Shown one piece after another: positions 34,628-43,618 of a stretch of 64,000 nt of DNA. The notes beneath the pieces were generated by a model. That model was not told the DNA's origin. It saw only the letters and a program-made list of their open reading frames with translations, and did not search any database. The position numbers and the translations under genes are program-made. The stretch comes from W2P13-069 sp963590525 (lineage in GTDB: Bacteria; Actinomycetota; Coriobacteriia; Coriobacteriales; QAMH01). The DNA lies in the NCBI GenBank assembly GCA_963590525.1, contig CAVAPV010000004.1, forward strand, positions 1 to 64,000, written 5' to 3'. Every line of letters begins with the position of its first letter. Positions within the stretch are counted from its first letter, which is position 1.

Positions 34628-34822
34628 ATGATCAAGAAGTTCTTTACCGACGAGCCCCAAAACGGCGCAGAGACCGTAGAGATCGTCATCGGCATCGTTT
34701 GTTCCGTTGGCCTAGGCGCTGCGCTTTTGAGCTTCCAGGGCATCTTGCGTGACGCCATCAGCAGCACCGGAACCTCCATCTCCACGCTATTTAGCAACTT
34801 GGGCAAGGGGGCTGTCTCCTAA
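34628..34822 (+). CDS. Flp-like pilin subunit
   Basis: This 64-residue protein is the probable major pilin. It has a short charged leader, then G-A-E-T-V-E where Flp prepilins are cut after Gly, with Glu at +5 of the mature form as expected. A single hydrophobic helix (IVIGIVCSVGLGAALLSF) and a short Ser/Thr-rich tail follow. GAGAAAGGA precedes the ATG. Size and place after the prepilin peptidase agree with Flp/Tad pilins, although the hydrophobic core is not the typical Flp sequence. Confidence 0.75.
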   Translation: MIKKFFTDEPQNGAETVEIVIGIVCSVGLGAALLSFQGILRDAISSTGTSISTLFSNLGKGAVS

Positions 34823-34874
34823 TAGCACCAGCCAGGCAGCAAACCATTTGGAAAAGAAAGGAGGTGTCTTTGCC

Positions 34875-35381
34875 ATGAAGCACCTGAGACACACGACAGG
34901 AGATGAAACGGGCGCTGCAGCGTTGGAACTGCTGTTTGCCATACCGCTGGTGATGCTGTTTGGAGCCGGAATACTCGATTTGGGCACCTACATCGAGCGC
35001 AACATCGCTTTGGATATGGCCGCCACCGCTGCCGTGCGTTACTGCATGGATGATCCGAGCCGTGCCGACAATGCAGAGTCAATCAAAGAGTACCTAAGCG
35101 TTGTCGAGCCAAACCTGGGAGATGTGAGCTTGCACCTGACGCGACAACCCGCCTGTAAACAGGCATACAACCACCTCTTCTACATCGACGAAAGCGAAAC
35201 AGCCATAGCGCGCAAATCCTACTGCTCGTATCAGCCGCTTAGCGTTGAGGTCTCATACCAAGGCCAGTTCAAGACCCCGGTTGGCAGAGGCATCTCCATC
35301 GCCTGCGGCGGCAACGGGTCTCTCAAGGCAAAAAACGTGAAAACAGGCCTTTTGGACATGACGGATGGTGACACGTGGTGA
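34875..35381 (+). CDS. TadE-like pseudopilin
   Basis: This 168-residue protein has a short basic leader followed by TGAAALELLFAIPLVMLFGAG, the TadE-type cleavage and hydrophobic motif with Glu at +5. The rest is a soluble domain with four Cys that could form disulfides. It should be processed by the prepilin peptidase and act in pilus assembly as a minor pilin. GGAGG precedes the ATG at 34875; the open frame to 34749 has no homology. The next gene overlaps its stop. Confidence 0.82.
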   Translation: MKHLRHTTGDETGAAALELLFAIPLVMLFGAGILDLGTYIERNIALDMAATAAVRYCMDDPSRADNAESIKEYLSVVEPNLGDVSLHLTRQPACKQAYNHLFYIDESETAIARKSYCSYQPLSVEVSYQGQFKTPVGRGISIACGGNGSLKAKNVKTGLLDMTDGDTW

Positions 35382-35917
35382 TCGAGAAGACATGGCATGT
35401 AAAAGACGAGAGCGGCGCGGAGACAGTCCAGCTCGCAATGGCGATTCCGATGGTTTTCATAGCCGCAATGGCAACAGTTCAGCTGGGAATCACGGCTTTT
35501 TGCGTGCTCACATTAGACGGCAGCGCTCAGCAAGCGGCATGGGCCGTCGATCTTGACGAGCTCATCTACGCAGGCAGCCCGCAAAGCGCCAACGAACTGC
35601 TTTCAAACGAGATAAGCAGGCAATCGGTCTGCCTAGACTCGGACAAGCTCCGTATAAGCAATGCCGCCTTCACCTCAACCGATACCTATAGCAAGCCACC
35701 GGTGTCAAAACCCATAGCAAATCGCAACGTCATCTGCGACGAGGACAACCGCTATCAGCTTGCCCAAATGACACGAGAGACATATGCGGGGTTAGTGGAG
35801 TTTGACATCAGCTACGAACTGCCGACGCTTATCGAGCTTCCCGGGTTATCTCACATGACAGTAAGCAGGCATATAGCCAGGGAGCGAGTTCTGACGACAA
35901 GAACGGAGATCAGCTAA
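35375..35917 (+). CDS. TadE/TadF-like pseudopilin
   Basis: This 180-residue protein has the same layout: a charged leader, SGAETVQLAMAIPMVFIAAM and an extracellular domain. Gln replaces the Glu at +5 normally needed for methylation or assembly, so its handling may differ. It starts with GTG within the end of the previous gene (overlap of 7 bases) and shares a base with the next gene's start codon, so translation is coupled. It is probably a minor pilin. Confidence 0.72.
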   Translation: MVIEKTWHVKDESGAETVQLAMAIPMVFIAAMATVQLGITAFCVLTLDGSAQQAAWAVDLDELIYAGSPQSANELLSNEISRQSVCLDSDKLRISNAAFTSTDTYSKPPVSKPIANRNVICDEDNRYQLAQMTRETYAGLVEFDISYELPTLIELPGLSHMTVSRHIARERVLTTRTEIS

Positions 35918-36549
35918 TGGCACAACGCGAAGACGGCAATGTGACGATTTTGACGCTGATGTTGATGATGAGTCTTGCTGCAGTTCTTGTTATCGCGCTG
36001 GAGTTTGCGTGCGTCTACGCGCAAAAGCTCGTCTTGGACAACTATCTCAACATAGCTCGCGAAGAGACGTTTTCTGCCGGATTCGACATGCAACTCAAAA
36101 GCGCAGAAGACCCCGTACGGCTCATCAACGAGAAAGTCGTCGGCTCGCTTAGAGACAACGGATACGACGGAGCAATTGAAATCGCGTTCTACGAAGCAAC
36201 AAGAACACAGATCGAGCAAGCTAACCCGATGATCGACGATGCAGAAAACGTAAGGGTGCTTGCGTGGCAGGCAAACATCGCGCTCGAACACCAAAACGTC
36301 GTCGCTCCGGCTGCTTGGTTGTCGGAGATATTGCTCACAAGCACGACGACAGCGTCGATGTGTCCTTACTCGCTACACAAAACCTACCGACCCCAAGGCG
36401 TAGACGGACAGCTTTGGCAATGCAACACGGTCGCGGGGACAAGGGGAACCACCATCCAAAGCAGCGACGGACAAATACCGACAGCGCTTGAGGCAACCCT
36501 AAGTAACGCGCTCAAGAAGCCGACGGAGATCTTCGAAGCAAACCAATAA
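35917..36549 (+). CDS. TadG-like pseudopilin
   Basis: This 210-residue protein has an N-terminal EDGNVTILTLMLMMSLAAVLVI segment (hydrophobic from about residue 9 to 32) like TadG/TadE-type proteins, then a soluble domain with few conserved features. It is shorter than classical TadG and has no von Willebrand domain. The ATG overlaps the TAA of the preceding gene (TAATG). It is assigned to pilus assembly mostly by position and N-terminus. Confidence 0.6.
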   Translation: MAQREDGNVTILTLMLMMSLAAVLVIALEFACVYAQKLVLDNYLNIAREETFSAGFDMQLKSAEDPVRLINEKVVGSLRDNGYDGAIEIAFYEATRTQIEQANPMIDDAENVRVLAWQANIALEHQNVVAPAAWLSEILLTSTTTASMCPYSLHKTYRPQGVDGQLWQCNTVAGTRGTTIQSSDGQIPTALEATLSNALKKPTEIFEANQ

Positions 36550-36563
36550 CGAAAGGACCAGAC

Positions 36564-37322
36564 GTGATACTTAAACCAAGCATCGCCCAAAAGATCAAGG
36601 GCGCACCCCAGGGCGGAGGCGGCAGTCAAGACAAGGCTCAAAACGACGTCGGAGCCAAGGTCGCTCGCCTTGCAACGATTACATCCGCAAGCGCCTTTAT
36701 AGCAACCGGATGCCTGATCTTTGCCTTTGTCACCCACTCGCAAGCGTCGACCGCCTTGGCAGATGTCGAATCGGACATGCAGACGGCAGTTGTCGCATCC
36801 AAGCAGATTGCGCAAGGCGCCACCATAACCGACGAGATGGTAACCACTGTCCAGATTCCAGGCCGATACGTTGCAAGCGACGTCGCAACAACGACAGAAG
36901 AAGTTATAGGCAAGCAAGCTGTTGTGCGCATGGATGAAAACGACCAGGTAAGAGGCGCCAACCTCAATCGCAGCGATGAAAGCTCGTCGCTTTCAAGCCG
37001 CATTTCAAAAGGACGCAAGGCCGTAAGCATCAGCGTCAACACAGAAACAGACTTTGCGCAGGCGCTCTTGCATCAAGGTGATCGCGTGAGCCTGTATTGC
37101 TTCCAAGACGGAGAGAAAACGCGGATTTGCAAAGATGTCGAGGTCTTAGCCCTTGACGGATACACGAGTTATGCGGATTTGAGCAAGGATGGGATCACGG
37201 CCGAGTATTCGACGGTCACCGTTGAGGTAACCAAGTCAAAGGCAGAAGAAATCAGAAGCCTGCAGGACCAAAAAACAAGCATCTGGATGGTTCTCACGGC
37301 AAACGTAGATACGAAACGCTAG
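36564..37322 (+). CDS. cpaB: CpaB/RcpC-like pilus assembly protein
   Basis: This 252-residue protein has one membrane segment (residues about 35-58) and an SAF-type domain: TAVVASKQIAQGATITDEMV, YVASDVATTTEEVIGKQAV and a later RKAVSISVN-DFAQALLHQGDRVSLY segment, as in CpaB/RcpC. In Gram-negatives this subunit helps the outer-membrane secretin; in this monoderm setting it probably acts at the cell wall. AAAGGA precedes the GTG start. The ATPase gene begins 8 bp later. Confidence 0.82.
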   Translation: MILKPSIAQKIKGAPQGGGGSQDKAQNDVGAKVARLATITSASAFIATGCLIFAFVTHSQASTALADVESDMQTAVVASKQIAQGATITDEMVTTVQIPGRYVASDVATTTEEVIGKQAVVRMDENDQVRGANLNRSDESSSLSSRISKGRKAVSISVNTETDFAQALLHQGDRVSLYCFQDGEKTRICKDVEVLALDGYTSYADLSKDGITAEYSTVTVEVTKSKAEEIRSLQDQKTSIWMVLTANVDTKR

Positions 37323-37330
37323 GAAAAAGC

Positions 37331-38632
37331 ATGGACTACGAGGTTAAGCAGAGATTCAAACTGGGTCTCCAAGAACAGATTGCAAACAAGGTTTCTTTAA
37401 ACGGTACCGATGACGAGACTGTCAAAGCGCTTATCAGGCAAACCGTCACAGAAGCTGCAGAGCTTTCTGGAGATTTGACAGAAGAAGAGCGAGACGGGCT
37501 TATCGAGGACTTTATAAACGAGTTTCTCTACTTTGGTCCCCTGCAGCCGCTTCTTGCCGACGAGACCATATCGGAGATCATGGTCAACGGCGGCGGCATG
37601 GATAGCGAGGGCAACTGGCGAGCACACGAGGTCTGGGTCGAGCGAGACGGTGTGATAAGCCGCTGCGAGAACGTGCGCTTTGATGGAGAAGAGCACGTAA
37701 GGCGCATCATGAACAGGATATGCGCCCGCCAAGGGCGCAGAATAGACGACAGCAACCCGATCGAAGACGCATCTTTACCTGACGGTTCACGCTTTAACGG
37801 GACGGTCTACCCCGTAGCCGTAGACGGAAGCTGCTTTAACATCAGGCGCTTTAGCCAGGACATGCTTACAGCCGACGAACTCGTTGACACAGACAGCGCG
37901 TCCAAAGCCGAGATGGAGTTTCTTCTCACCTGCGTGGCTGCCCGTTGCTCTGTCCTCATCAGCGGCGGAACGGGCAGCGGAAAGACAACCCTGCTCAATG
38001 TCTTGGCGAGCGCCATCCCAGAACACGAGCGCATCATCACCATAGAAGACACCTGCGAGCTTTTGGTGCACCGTCAACACGAGCACGTCTTGCGACTCGA
38101 AGCACGCAAGCCCAACGCCGAAGGAGCAGGCGAGATAACCCTCGACGATCACTTGAGGGCAAGTCTGAGAAAACGCCCGGACCGCATAATCATCGGAGAG
38201 TGCCGAGGGGCGGAAGCATACACGATGCTCGAGGCGATGAACACCGGCCACGAAGGCTCCATGACAACGATACATGCCAATGACCCTACCTCTGCGCTCA
38301 CACGACTCATGACACTTGCCAAACAAGGGGACTCGACGTTGTCGGAGGAGACGGTCAAAGCCAAGATCGCCGCCGCACTCGATATCGTCGTGCAGATTCA
38401 ACGTTCAAGCGACGGAAGCAGAAAAATTACCTCCATCGAGGCAATTGGCGACTATGTGGATGGTCATATTCAACATGAGCAGCTCTTCTACTACGACAAG
38501 GCAAACGGCGATGAGTTAGGAGCGTCTCACAAAAGCAATCATCTGCAGCCTCCCCAGGTCAGAGAAAAAATCGCCAATGCCGGCTACGTCTACGACCCGA
38601 TGTGGTTTATTGACGACGCGGAGGCGGCATAA
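37331..38632 (+). CDS. cpaF: CpaF/TadA pilus assembly ATPase
   Basis: This 433-residue hexameric ATPase powers pilus extension. It has the family's N-terminal region (FGPLQPLLADETISEIMVNG), Walker A GGTGSGKTT, the Asp box IITIEDTCEL, the His box region with IIGECRGAEAYTMLEAMNTGHEGSMTTIHAN, and Arg-rich segments. All catalytic parts are present and length is normal. Its stop overlaps the start of tadB. No CpaE/TadZ ATPase, which usually lies before it and places the machine at the pole, is present. Confidence 0.95.
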   Translation: MDYEVKQRFKLGLQEQIANKVSLNGTDDETVKALIRQTVTEAAELSGDLTEEERDGLIEDFINEFLYFGPLQPLLADETISEIMVNGGGMDSEGNWRAHEVWVERDGVISRCENVRFDGEEHVRRIMNRICARQGRRIDDSNPIEDASLPDGSRFNGTVYPVAVDGSCFNIRRFSQDMLTADELVDTDSASKAEMEFLLTCVAARCSVLISGGTGSGKTTLLNVLASAIPEHERIITIEDTCELLVHRQHEHVLRLEARKPNAEGAGEITLDDHLRASLRKRPDRIIIGECRGAEAYTMLEAMNTGHEGSMTTIHANDPTSALTRLMTLAKQGDSTLSEETVKAKIAAALDIVVQIQRSSDGSRKITSIEAIGDYVDGHIQHEQLFYYDKANGDELGASHKSNHLQPPQVREKIANAGYVYDPMWFIDDAEAA

Positions 38633-39615
38633 TGGACGCGTTGTTCAACATCGTTTGTTTTTCTCTGAGCATTGCCGTCATCGCCGCCGCACTGTGCTCG
38701 TTTAGCCGCGTCTCGGCAGTACGCAAAGAGCTTGCAGAAAACGAAGCCCAGCTCCTGCTTAGAAAGGCGCGTAGTGCGGCCGCATCAATAGGCGCAGACA
38801 CGGCTGTCAAAGTTGAAACAGCAGAGCTCACGGGATTAGCAGCCCAGCTATCAGACGCAGGTGTGCATGTAAGCACGAAGCTATGGCTTAGCCTGAGAAC
38901 CGGCTGCGGTATCGCCGCAGGCCTTGTCTGCTTTGTCCTTGCAAGCTCCTCTGCGCAGCAAGGCGGCTATCTGCCAGGGGCACTTGCAGGGGCGATAGCG
39001 TATGCAGCTTGCATCTTGGGCTTCAAAAAATATCTCGCCGCAAAGGCAAAGAAGCAGGTTTTGCTCTTTGAGAAACAACTGGCGCAGATAGAGATGCAGA
39101 TTGCAGAAAACTCTCGAGGAGGGCTTCCCATCACAAGATCGATTCTATCTTGTGTGGACCTTGCACAAGAGCCCCTCAAAGGACATCTCAAGCGCCTTTA
39201 CAACGAGATGACCTACTCCAACTGCACCTTGGCGGATGGTTTTTCCAACATGGCCAAAAGAACACACTCCCAAGACGCTCGTCTTTTGGCCAACGTCATA
39301 GCCGTGCAGCAGCGTACCGGCTCAAACCTCGCCGATGCGTTGGACTTTTTGCACGAAACGATATCGCGCAGACTCGAGATGAGGCAGTCTTTGCAAAGCT
39401 CTTTGGCCGAGACCAAGATTACGCGTTCGATCGTATCAGTTATGCCTTGGGCGATATTTGCCTTGCTGGCGTTTGCACCGCTCATCAAAATCGACGGCTT
39501 TTGGGAATTCTACTCAAGCAATCCCTTGGGTTGGGCTGTCTTGGGCGGATGCGCGCTTATCGAAGCAGCGATTCTCGTTTTGATCTCAAAGATGTCTGAC
39601 CTCAAGCTTGATTAG
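38632..39615 (+). CDS. tadB: TadB-like type II secretion F-domain protein
   Basis: This 327-residue protein is the first of two platform proteins in the membrane. It has three to four hydrophobic segments and a cytoplasmic T2SSF domain (QIEMQIAENSRGGLPITRSIL, TYSNCTLADGFSNMAKR, RTGSNLADALDFLHETI). Starts with ATG overlapping the cpaF stop. Together with TadC it couples the ATPase to pilin extrusion. Confidence 0.88.
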   Translation: MDALFNIVCFSLSIAVIAAALCSFSRVSAVRKELAENEAQLLLRKARSAAASIGADTAVKVETAELTGLAAQLSDAGVHVSTKLWLSLRTGCGIAAGLVCFVLASSSAQQGGYLPGALAGAIAYAACILGFKKYLAAKAKKQVLLFEKQLAQIEMQIAENSRGGLPITRSILSCVDLAQEPLKGHLKRLYNEMTYSNCTLADGFSNMAKRTHSQDARLLANVIAVQQRTGSNLADALDFLHETISRRLEMRQSLQSSLAETKITRSIVSVMPWAIFALLAFAPLIKIDGFWEFYSSNPLGWAVLGGCALIEAAILVLISKMSDLKLD

Positions 39616-39624
39616 GAGGATGCC

Positions 39625-40557
39625 ATGTACGACTTTGCAGTATTCATAGCCATCATCGGCATTTCCGCCGGTGCAGGCATAATGACCAAAACAGCCATTC
39701 AAAAACGCTACGCCCCCGAAAATAGCAAGACACGCAACAACAGCTCATCCAACAACGTCCGGCAAAAAAGAATGCGGCAAGCATCCAGAGCAATGAGCCG
39801 CATCGGAGAACTGGCACCACTCGCGACATCGGATAGCGACAACCTGCACAACAAAATCTTGCGTGCAGGGCTTTTCTTAGAGCCAGGCGTGTGGCGTGGA
39901 ATACAGCTCACAAGCGCTGCAGCAGGTGTTTTGCTGGGGGTAGGAATGCTCGCTCAAGGCGCAGACACAGGTCATATCCTGTTTGCGGTGCTCTTTGCCT
40001 TCTTGGGCACGTGTGGCCCCAATCTCACGCTGAATTCTCTTGCACGTGACAGACGCGCCAAAATCGCCAGCTCTATGGCTTCCACGCTAGAGCTGCTTTC
40101 CATAACTGTGCGTAGCGGCTATCCGCTAGAACGCGGGATGCGCTTGATTTCGACAACGTCTCAAGGACCCCTGGCAGATGAATTTAGGCAAGTAGACGCA
40201 GATATGAACCTGCTTGGCATGAGCCTTGAGCGCGCACTGCGACGCATGGATGACCGCTGCCGCGTCCCATCTGTAACATCCTTTTGTACATCGCTCATCC
40301 AGGCAGCAAAACAAGGCACGAGTATATCGAGGGTTTTAGACGCACAGGCGCGAACCGCTAGAAACGAACACTATGCCGCAATGCAAGAACGCGTGAACAA
40401 ATTGCCAGCAAAGCTTGTCGCCCCCATCTTTGCGATCATGATGCTGATCATCGTCATCGCCTTGGTGCCGCCTATCTACGACACGGTCTTAGTCTTTACC
40501 GGCCAAGCTCAAGACGCCGGCACAGACGCGGCCAGCTCGTTGGAATTTGCGAGCTGA
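39625..40557 (+). CDS. tadC: TadC-like type II secretion F-domain protein
   Basis: This 310-residue protein is the second platform protein, with an N-terminal membrane segment, a Ser/Asn-rich linker, two central hydrophobic segments, a T2SSF domain (STLELLSITVRSGYPLERGMRLI, MSLERALRRMDDRC, TSFCTSLIQAAKQGTSI) and a last membrane helix followed by PPIYD. AGGAGG lies just before the ATG. It ends 15 bp upstream of the large surface protein gene. Confidence 0.88.
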   Translation: MYDFAVFIAIIGISAGAGIMTKTAIQKRYAPENSKTRNNSSSNNVRQKRMRQASRAMSRIGELAPLATSDSDNLHNKILRAGLFLEPGVWRGIQLTSAAAGVLLGVGMLAQGADTGHILFAVLFAFLGTCGPNLTLNSLARDRRAKIASSMASTLELLSITVRSGYPLERGMRLISTTSQGPLADEFRQVDADMNLLGMSLERALRRMDDRCRVPSVTSFCTSLIQAAKQGTSISRVLDAQARTARNEHYAAMQERVNKLPAKLVAPIFAIMMLIIVIALVPPIYDTVLVFTGQAQDAGTDAASSLEFAS

Positions 40558-40572
40558 TCTAAGGAGAAAACA

Positions 40573-43500
40573 ATGACACAAAGAAAAACGGCAAGGTCGG
40601 CTGCAGCCGCCTTGCAGAGGTTTCTTCTATTCATCTTCATATCGGCAATCGCCTTTGCGAGCGTTTACATCAACACGGCCTTTGCAGGCTCTATCGACAT
40701 AAGCAAGTCCGGAACCCAGGCAACTATTTCGGCTCCGGTGAGTACCAAATACAAAACCTCTCAAGTAGGAAAGGCCCTTTGGAACCATGGAACGTTTTAT
40801 GTCTACTTCTTTGAGGGAACCACGAGCGCCAAGGCAGTCGATGTAAAAGAAGATGGAAGCGACATCAAGACCAAAAGCGCAGAAGTGGCTTACAAGGATG
40901 GCGTGTCATGGGCAAAGGTCCATGTTGCCGCCGTAAGCTCATCTGCAGCAAGCAATGGAGGCAAAAACGCCCGCCTCAAAAACAACGCCGGTTCAAACCT
41001 CTATTACGCTGATTACCTAGATAGTTCGCAGCAGTTCTATGTTTGGATCAGCGATAGCGGAGGAGACGGAGGGAAAGTCTCTTTGCGCTCTGCAGAGTCA
41101 AAGACCATCTATGCGGGAAAGAAAACCTACAAAAACGTCAATGCCATCACCGTCAGCTCCCAGCATGGCGCCAGCCATCACGACAAAGGCGTGTCCGAGT
41201 CCCCTTACTACGATGTTTTGAATATCCCGTTTAAATGGAGTGGAAAAGACGAGCACCAAGTCCCGTACAAAGTTCTCTCTAGCCGTGGTGTAGGCAACAA
41301 CGACAACTACAACACATTCTACCGTCTGGCGTGGAGGCAGTATTCAAACGGCACGGCATACAGCGGGTATTCGCCTTACAAACTCCAGCATGACACGACA
41401 AACGCCACGAACATATGGACATCGGTAAACCTCGCCTCCGTTGGAATCAGCCTCGCGCCAACCTATACAGACGAATCTCTCAAAACTCCTTCTGACATCC
41501 AGTTTAGAAACCAGGAGAGTTTTCTTGCTTGCTTCTTGAGAACCCCAAAAGAGCAAGTACTCATCAACACGGACGGAGGAACATTGCAGTTGGGCTCCAA
41601 AACCTACAGTGGAAAAACCGAAGCCTTCAAAAAGGCGAGCTGTGCAACAAAGCTCCTGCTTCCCTCTTCCGGCTACAAGAAGGGAAAGGATGGTTCTAAA
41701 AAAGGCTATCGTCTGGCAGGTTACGCCTGGACATCGGGCACCAACCGAGCCAAGAAAGACTCTACAAGGCCCAAAAGAAACAAGCCTTTTATCTCGTTTG
41801 ACCAAGCGAGCCCTACGTCAATAGACATCGATGATGCAAAAATAAATCTCTGCAACAAGTGGCAGCTACCCGAGTTTGGCAGCGACAATATGGATTTTGA
41901 AAACGGAGGTTTTCTCAAGGCTCCAAGCGTTGCCAAGACAACTTTCAAGGCCCTATGGAAGCCGATGGTTTTTACGATCCACTACATCATCAACGGCCAA
42001 GAAACCAGCACTGTCAAAGTCGACTACGACGCACCCTACACGCTGACAAAAGCTCCAGCTGGAAGCAGCGGTTGGAGCGTGCAGTACGAGGACGGCACTA
42101 CAGCTAGCGCAGATGGAAACATGCCGGCTAAAGACATCTATGCATACGCTCAAACCGACCAACCTGGAGCAGTGCGCTACTACATAGACGGCAAGCTATC
42201 CGCAACCTTTACGGTGCCCTTTGGCACAAATCCTCTTTTGACCACATATAAAGACAAAAACAGCGGCGGCATCGAATTTGACGACAACGGTGTCTGGAGC
42301 GTGAACAACGCAACCTATACCGCAAGCTACAAAGAGCACTACAACGTCCCCTACCAAGTGGGATGCACTCATTACGTAGACACAAGCCACGAAGTGGGCT
42401 GGCAAATAGTAAAGAGCGGGTATTGGACAACAGATAAGAGAGGAGACAAGCACTGGGTTGACACCAGTTACCTTGTGGCTCCCCATTGGGAAAGAAGCGG
42501 CTACTGGGAACATGATTACGATATGAAAGACAACTACGAGCCTTATGTTGTCAAAACCTATACGCAAACCGGATCCGTCCCATCAAACCCCAACGGCGGA
42601 ACTTGGTTGGGATGGTTTACAAACGCCAAATGCACCAACAAAGCTGCATCGAGCTACACGTTTAGATCTGGAGACTGTCTTTCCTTCTACAGCTACACCA
42701 CCCACAAGGTAACTTACAAAATCAATGGCAAAACAGTCAGAGAAGAGACGCTGCGCTTTGGGGAAACGGTCAACCCCTACTCAAACGGGCAGGACCTTAA
42801 CCCCTATGGCGGCAAGCTCAAATCCTGGTACACAGATGAGAACTGCACGCAAAAGGCAGCGGAAAGCATCACTGTAGGACGCGGTGACATTACCTTCTAC
42901 GCGTATACCAATCACACTGTGCACTTATGGATGGACAACGGAGCCAAGATCGCATCAAACGACACCTACGACCCCTCTGACAAAGAAGAAAGCGACGATA
43001 GCGAAGACGACGACAGCGACAGCGACAGCGACAGCGACGATGGGAGCTCAGATGAAGACCCAGATGAGCAGTCGTATTGTCGCGGCGAGCTGACTGTTAG
43101 GTATGGGGAAAGCTTAGTGCTGCCGCACGATAACGCAGCAGACACAACACTGACTCGCCCTGGATGCGAAAGCTGGCTTGCAACAAACGGAAGTTGGTAC
43201 TCAGACAAAAACTACACCAGCAAAATCAGCACGGTGACATGCATGGGAGACGCCACCTACTACTCCTTCAACAACGTGAAGCTCTCTTATGATCTATCGA
43301 CATACGCTAAGCAACTTGAAGCCGCACATGAGCTTTTGGACGCAAAGAACAATAAGGTTCTACTGACATCCTTCCTGCCAGAAGCAAAGCTGTATCGCTA
43401 CGGTACGACGGTTTCTATCGAGGGGGACGGCGCCGTGCGCTGGACTGCAAACGGCGGTTATACGAGATCTGCCAAATCGCAAAAGGGCGGTTATCTAGAC

Positions 43501-43605
43501 CAGGACGCGACGGGAAAGCCCAGCAAGGCTCTGACGTTGCAACGGTCTCTGACCGTCTACAAACAATGGGCGCAAGGAATCTTTGACGGGATCATCACAT
43601 CCTAG
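40573..43605 (+). CDS. large secreted B-repeat protein of the pilus locus
   Basis: This 1010-residue protein has a signal peptide (basic start, hydrophobic FLLFIFISAIAFAS, cleavage after AFA). The middle and C-terminal parts contain several modules like the Listeria-Bacteroides B-repeat (VTYKINGKTVREETLRFGE, then a GW-x-x-FTNAKCTNKA type ending). Acidic Ser-Asp repeats at 42989-43060 link two modules. No LPXTG, GW or membrane anchor is seen at the C-terminus. Starting 15 bp after tadC with AAGGAG, it is probably made with the pilus and could be its tip adhesin or surface partner (inference). Confidence 0.72.
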   Translation: MTQRKTARSAAAALQRFLLFIFISAIAFASVYINTAFAGSIDISKSGTQATISAPVSTKYKTSQVGKALWNHGTFYVYFFEGTTSAKAVDVKEDGSDIKTKSAEVAYKDGVSWAKVHVAAVSSSAASNGGKNARLKNNAGSNLYYADYLDSSQQFYVWISDSGGDGGKVSLRSAESKTIYAGKKTYKNVNAITVSSQHGASHHDKGVSESPYYDVLNIPFKWSGKDEHQVPYKVLSSRGVGNNDNYNTFYRLAWRQYSNGTAYSGYSPYKLQHDTTNATNIWTSVNLASVGISLAPTYTDESLKTPSDIQFRNQESFLACFLRTPKEQVLINTDGGTLQLGSKTYSGKTEAFKKASCATKLLLPSSGYKKGKDGSKKGYRLAGYAWTSGTNRAKKDSTRPKRNKPFISFDQASPTSIDIDDAKINLCNKWQLPEFGSDNMDFENGGFLKAPSVAKTTFKALWKPMVFTIHYIINGQETSTVKVDYDAPYTLTKAPAGSSGWSVQYEDGTTASADGNMPAKDIYAYAQTDQPGAVRYYIDGKLSATFTVPFGTNPLLTTYKDKNSGGIEFDDNGVWSVNNATYTASYKEHYNVPYQVGCTHYVDTSHEVGWQIVKSGYWTTDKRGDKHWVDTSYLVAPHWERSGYWEHDYDMKDNYEPYVVKTYTQTGSVPSNPNGGTWLGWFTNAKCTNKAASSYTFRSGDCLSFYSYTTHKVTYKINGKTVREETLRFGETVNPYSNGQDLNPYGGKLKSWYTDENCTQKAAESITVGRGDITFYAYTNHTVHLWMDNGAKIASNDTYDPSDKEESDDSEDDDSDSDSDSDDGSSDEDPDEQSYCRGELTVRYGESLVLPHDNAADTTLTRPGCESWLATNGSWYSDKNYTSKISTVTCMGDATYYSFNNVKLSYDLSTYAKQLEAAHELLDAKNNKVLLTSFLPEAKLYRYGTTVSIEGDGAVRWTANGGYTRSAKSQKGGYLDQDATGKPSKALTLQRSLTVYKQWAQGIFDGIITS
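42989..43060 (+). repeat. Ser-Asp coding hexamer repeat
   Basis: Near-perfect AGCGAC repeats (43010-43038) within a wider Ser/Asp/Glu-coding stretch form an SD linker in the large surface protein. Loss or gain of a hexamer keeps the frame, so only linker length would vary. Confidence 0.7.
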
Positions 43606-43618
43606 AAAGGGGATACGC

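Noticed and set aside
43500..43605. search for an LPXTG anchor on the B-repeat protein
   Set aside because: The C-terminus has no LPXTG, hydrophobic segment or basic tail.
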